Positions 62,180 through 64,000 of a stretch of 64,000 bases of DNA are shown here, one piece after another; positions within the stretch are counted from its first letter, which is position 1; each line of letters starts with the position of its first letter. The stretch covers positions 1 to 64,000 of the forward strand of contig JANQEQ010000168.1 in the NCBI GenBank assembly GCA_028278245.1, in the 5' to 3' direction. A program made the position numbers and the translations under genes. The DNA is from Phycisphaerales bacterium. GTDB lineage: Bacteria > Planctomycetota > Phycisphaerae > Phycisphaerales > SM1A02. The notes under the pieces were generated by a model that saw only the letters and a program-made list of their open reading frames with translations, had not been told where the DNA came from and did not search any database.

Positions 62180-63340
62180 TCACGTCTGATCCGGGGCTGA
62201 TCTGAGTTTATCGAGTGCGGCAAAGATCAGAACAACCACGCACCCTGCCAGAAAACCATAAAGTGTGGAGAGCAGAACAATACCCAGAGTTGTGGTGAGA
62301 ACCACAATCAAAGCCTGACCTCGTAATGAATCTTTGGCTGCCACTGCCAGAGTGACGCCGGCCGCGATGATCATGACTCCAAGGATGGACAGGGGATATG
62401 CCTGTAAAACACCAATCAACGCTGCGCCGAAGATGATTCCTGCGATGACTTTGAGAATACCCAGCATCACCATGCTGCCGCCGGTTCGCGCACCGAAATG
62501 GTACTGTGCTGCCAGACCTCCTGCCCCATGACACATGGGCATACCGCCAAAGGGAACGCAGATCAGATTCATCAGTGAAACACTGATCGCTACATTTTTC
62601 GGCGGAAGGGATGATCGCGGAAAGTAATCGCCGCTCAGAGCGCACACGGCAATAACAGAATTGAGAATGGTCAACGGAAGCTGGGGCAATGCTCCTTCGG
62701 TCAATCCAATCCACCAGTCGTCGATATTCTGCGGAAGGCGCAGATCAAACTGCGGTATTGAGAACGAGACATCTTTATAGACCGCAGGATTCGAAAGCCA
62801 CAACACAAGGAACCCAAACACAAAAACGAACAGAAGAGTAGGTACTCGTGTTCTAAAAATCATTGCGACTAAAATGACCGCCCCAACCACAACCGCAACG
62901 ATCCAGCTATCCCACCCTATCGGATCGATTTCTGTTAGCCAGATCACACCCTGCCAGGCAAGTTTTATACCTATCCCTGCTTGTATCCCACGAACCAACG
63001 CCTTGGGAATGATTCGATTCATTTGGTCAATCATGCCTGTCAGGGCGAATACGAAAAGAAATACGCCCATCAAAATACCCGCTGCGGATACTTGGCCGAA
63101 TGTAAGCTTTTCAGCGATCGCTACCGCCACAATCATCTTCATCGGTTGCACTGGAATGGGCACACGAAACACCAGACCTGCCGCAATGTTTGCAAGTCCC
63201 GCAAATAGAAGCACCATTCCAAAGTCGATCCCCTCCGTTAGCGACAGCGCAATCGCCAGCGGAAGAAAAGTACCAAGATCGCCTAATCCCCCACTCATTT
63301 CTCGAAGTGTAAATTTCAGTGGGATTCGTGCTTCAGTCAT
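62180..63340 (-). CDS. MOT1-type molybdate (sulfate-like) transporter
   Basis: 386 residues from the ATG at 63340 (MTEARIPLKF); the frame opens at 63406 inside mogA. About 10-11 hydrophobic segments and the MOT1 motifs EMSGGLGDLGTFLPLAIALS and VPIPVQPMKMIVAVAIAE. Later CVPFGGMPMCHGAGGLAAQY is the second MOT1 signature. MOT1 proteins are high-affinity molybdate carriers of plants and algae with bacterial relatives. Overlap with mogA by 8 bases and order moaC-mogA-MOT1 strongly support molybdate as substrate. Confidence 0.9.
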   Translation of the reverse strand: MTEARIPLKFTLREMSGGLGDLGTFLPLAIALSLTEGIDFGMVLLFAGLANIAAGLVFRVPIPVQPMKMIVAVAIAEKLTFGQVSAAGILMGVFLFVFALTGMIDQMNRIIPKALVRGIQAGIGIKLAWQGVIWLTEIDPIGWDSWIVAVVVGAVILVAMIFRTRVPTLLFVFVFGFLVLWLSNPAVYKDVSFSIPQFDLRLPQNIDDWWIGLTEGALPQLPLTILNSVIAVCALSGDYFPRSSLPPKNVAISVSLMNLICVPFGGMPMCHGAGGLAAQYHFGARTGGSMVMLGILKVIAGIIFGAALIGVLQAYPLSILGVMIIAAGVTLAVAAKDSLRGQALIVVLTTTLGIVLLSTLYGFLAGCVVVLIFAALDKLRSAPDQT

Positions 63341-63881
63341 CGTGACGGACGACCTTTCCAGTTGTTTCCTTCGCATCAGGACGTCCGTCATCCTGCACCT
63401 CTCCACGCAGTGTTTCTACAGCATGTGGCAAAATATCACAGAGCGCCTGCAGGTTTTCCGTTGCACCACGTAGCGAGCCGGGAAGATTAATGACCAGTGA
63501 CCGATTGATGACTCCCGCCTCCCCGCGAGAGAGATAAGCACGAGATGTAATCTCCCCACAACGGGATCGCGCAAGTTCCATCAACCCTGAATGACGCCGA
63601 TCAAGCACAGCAAGAGTCGCTTCCGGCGTCACATCTCGCGGCGCCAAACCTGTACCCCCTGTGGTAATAATGATGTCAGGGTGCGGCGATTGCGTCGCCC
63701 ATTTGCGAATCTGATGAGAAATCTGATCCAATTCATCAGGAACACAAGCAGTTGCAATCGTCGTAGCAGCCAGATGTTCCTGCGCCAAATCGACCAGAGC
63801 CGGCCCGGTTGTATCTCCCGTCATTCCCTGTGAACAACGATCACTCACGGTCAGGATGGCGATCGTGATCGGCTTACTCAT
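63333..63881 (-). CDS. mogA: Molybdopterin adenylyltransferase (MogA/MoaB family)
   Basis: 182 residues. AILTVSDRCSQGMTGDTTGP, IIITTGGTGLAPRDVTPEAT and LVINLPGSLRGATENL are the molybdopterin-binding motifs; TGGTG(L)xPRD(V)TPE is diagnostic. It adenylylates molybdopterin before molybdate insertion. Its start overlaps the moaC stop (ATGA), and its end overlaps the MOT1 gene, so all three are one operon. MogA versus MoaB naming cannot be settled by eye. Confidence 0.93.
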   Translation of the reverse strand: MSKPITIAILTVSDRCSQGMTGDTTGPALVDLAQEHLAATTIATACVPDELDQISHQIRKWATQSPHPDIIITTGGTGLAPRDVTPEATLAVLDRRHSGLMELARSRCGEITSRAYLSRGEAGVINRSLVINLPGSLRGATENLQALCDILPHAVETLRGEVQDDGRPDAKETTGKVVRHDD

Positions 63882-64000
63882 GGAGCAGATCCCGCTTGAT
63901 CACGTTGCGGGGCGATGTAATCCTCACCCTGGCCGCCGGTCTTTTTCACAAGTCGGATGAACTCGATAACCATTCCTTTATCGATGGCTTTCCCCATGTC
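63878..64000 (-). CDS. moaC: Cyclic pyranopterin monophosphate synthase MoaC, C-terminal end
   Basis: Cut by the right window edge; 40 codons before the stop at 63878-63880. DMGKAIDKGMVIEFIRLVKK followed by TGG matches the MoaC ending (consensus DMxKAxDxxMxI..IRLxxKxGGKSG). The usual Cys after DM is Gly here. It ends with about 15 extra residues after the TGG. It overlaps the mogA start by 4 bases, placing it upstream in the same transcript. Confidence 0.88.
   Translation of the reverse strand, partial: DMGKAIDKGMVIEFIRLVKKTGGQGEDYIAPQRDQAGSAP

Noticed and set aside
1-64000. CRISPR arrays, insertion sequences, prophage, rRNA operon
   Set aside because: No regularly spaced repeats, transposase, integrase or rRNA-like sequence was seen on either strand.

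Overview
The window looks like chromosomal DNA of a planctomycete, most likely class Phycisphaerae. The basis is a GH29 fucosidase fused to a DUF1080 domain, formylglycine sulfatases, several Tat-exported Gfo/Idh/MocA oxidoreductases, and a secreted protein ending in the 'NIDDIFAILGLWG' dockerin-like repeat I associate with that class. This is inference from gene content, not a phylogeny. About 57 protein-coding genes, one tRNA and parts of two genes cut by the window ends are visible. I see no insertion sequence, prophage, CRISPR array or rRNA.

Layout. 1-3.6 kb: end of a class-III aminotransferase, a trans-3-hydroxyproline dehydratase and an MFS carrier. 3.9-20.2 kb: carbohydrate region. A five-gene plus-strand cluster (two Gfo/Idh/MocA oxidoreductases, a TIM-barrel isomerase, a DUF1080 lipoprotein, a DUF6807 lipoprotein) faces a five-gene minus-strand operon (plant-type glucuronokinase, GalU-like uridylyltransferase, TRAP transporter dctPQM). 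A DUF1080-GH29 fusion and two sulfatases follow. 20.4-22.8 kb: an OYE-like reductase and a DMT exporter. 23.1-31.8 kb: stress and light region with thioredoxin, DUF2237, photolyase, SDR-DUF2867, DUF378, a double FAS1 protein, a stand-alone B12 photoreceptor-like protein, an ECF sigma factor with a tiny overlapping partner, and a double-CDGSH protein. 32-36 kb: CPA2 antiporter and a beta-helix/dockerin gene interrupted by an in-frame TGA.

36-54.6 kb: mostly housekeeping genes: def-fmt with a HExxH protein, kdsB, a divergent pyrG, tRNA-Met(CAT), mcsA-mcsB, gluQ, ribE, purH, plus TPR, PP2C, beta-propeller, HNH, nucleotidyltransferase and DUF1080 genes. 54.8-64 kb: a minus-strand operon for a tetraheme cytochrome, a Tat-exported Fe-S protein, an NrfD-type quinol protein and an octaheme HAO-like cytochrome. 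It is divergent from an Rrf2/NsrR-type regulator and is followed by moaA, a hemerythrin-like gene, a MOT1-type molybdate carrier, mogA and moaC, which suggests respiratory nitrogen chemistry with molybdenum-cofactor supply.

The three systems most worth follow-up are: (i) a W-x9-EH B12 photoreceptor without a MerR domain beside an ECF sigma factor and a photolyase cluster; (ii) a complete candidate glucuronate uptake-to-UDP-glucuronate operon using a plant-like glucuronokinase; (iii) an HAO-type octaheme enzyme wired to the quinone pool by an NrfCD-like module, with a probably frameshifted small membrane protein just behind it.
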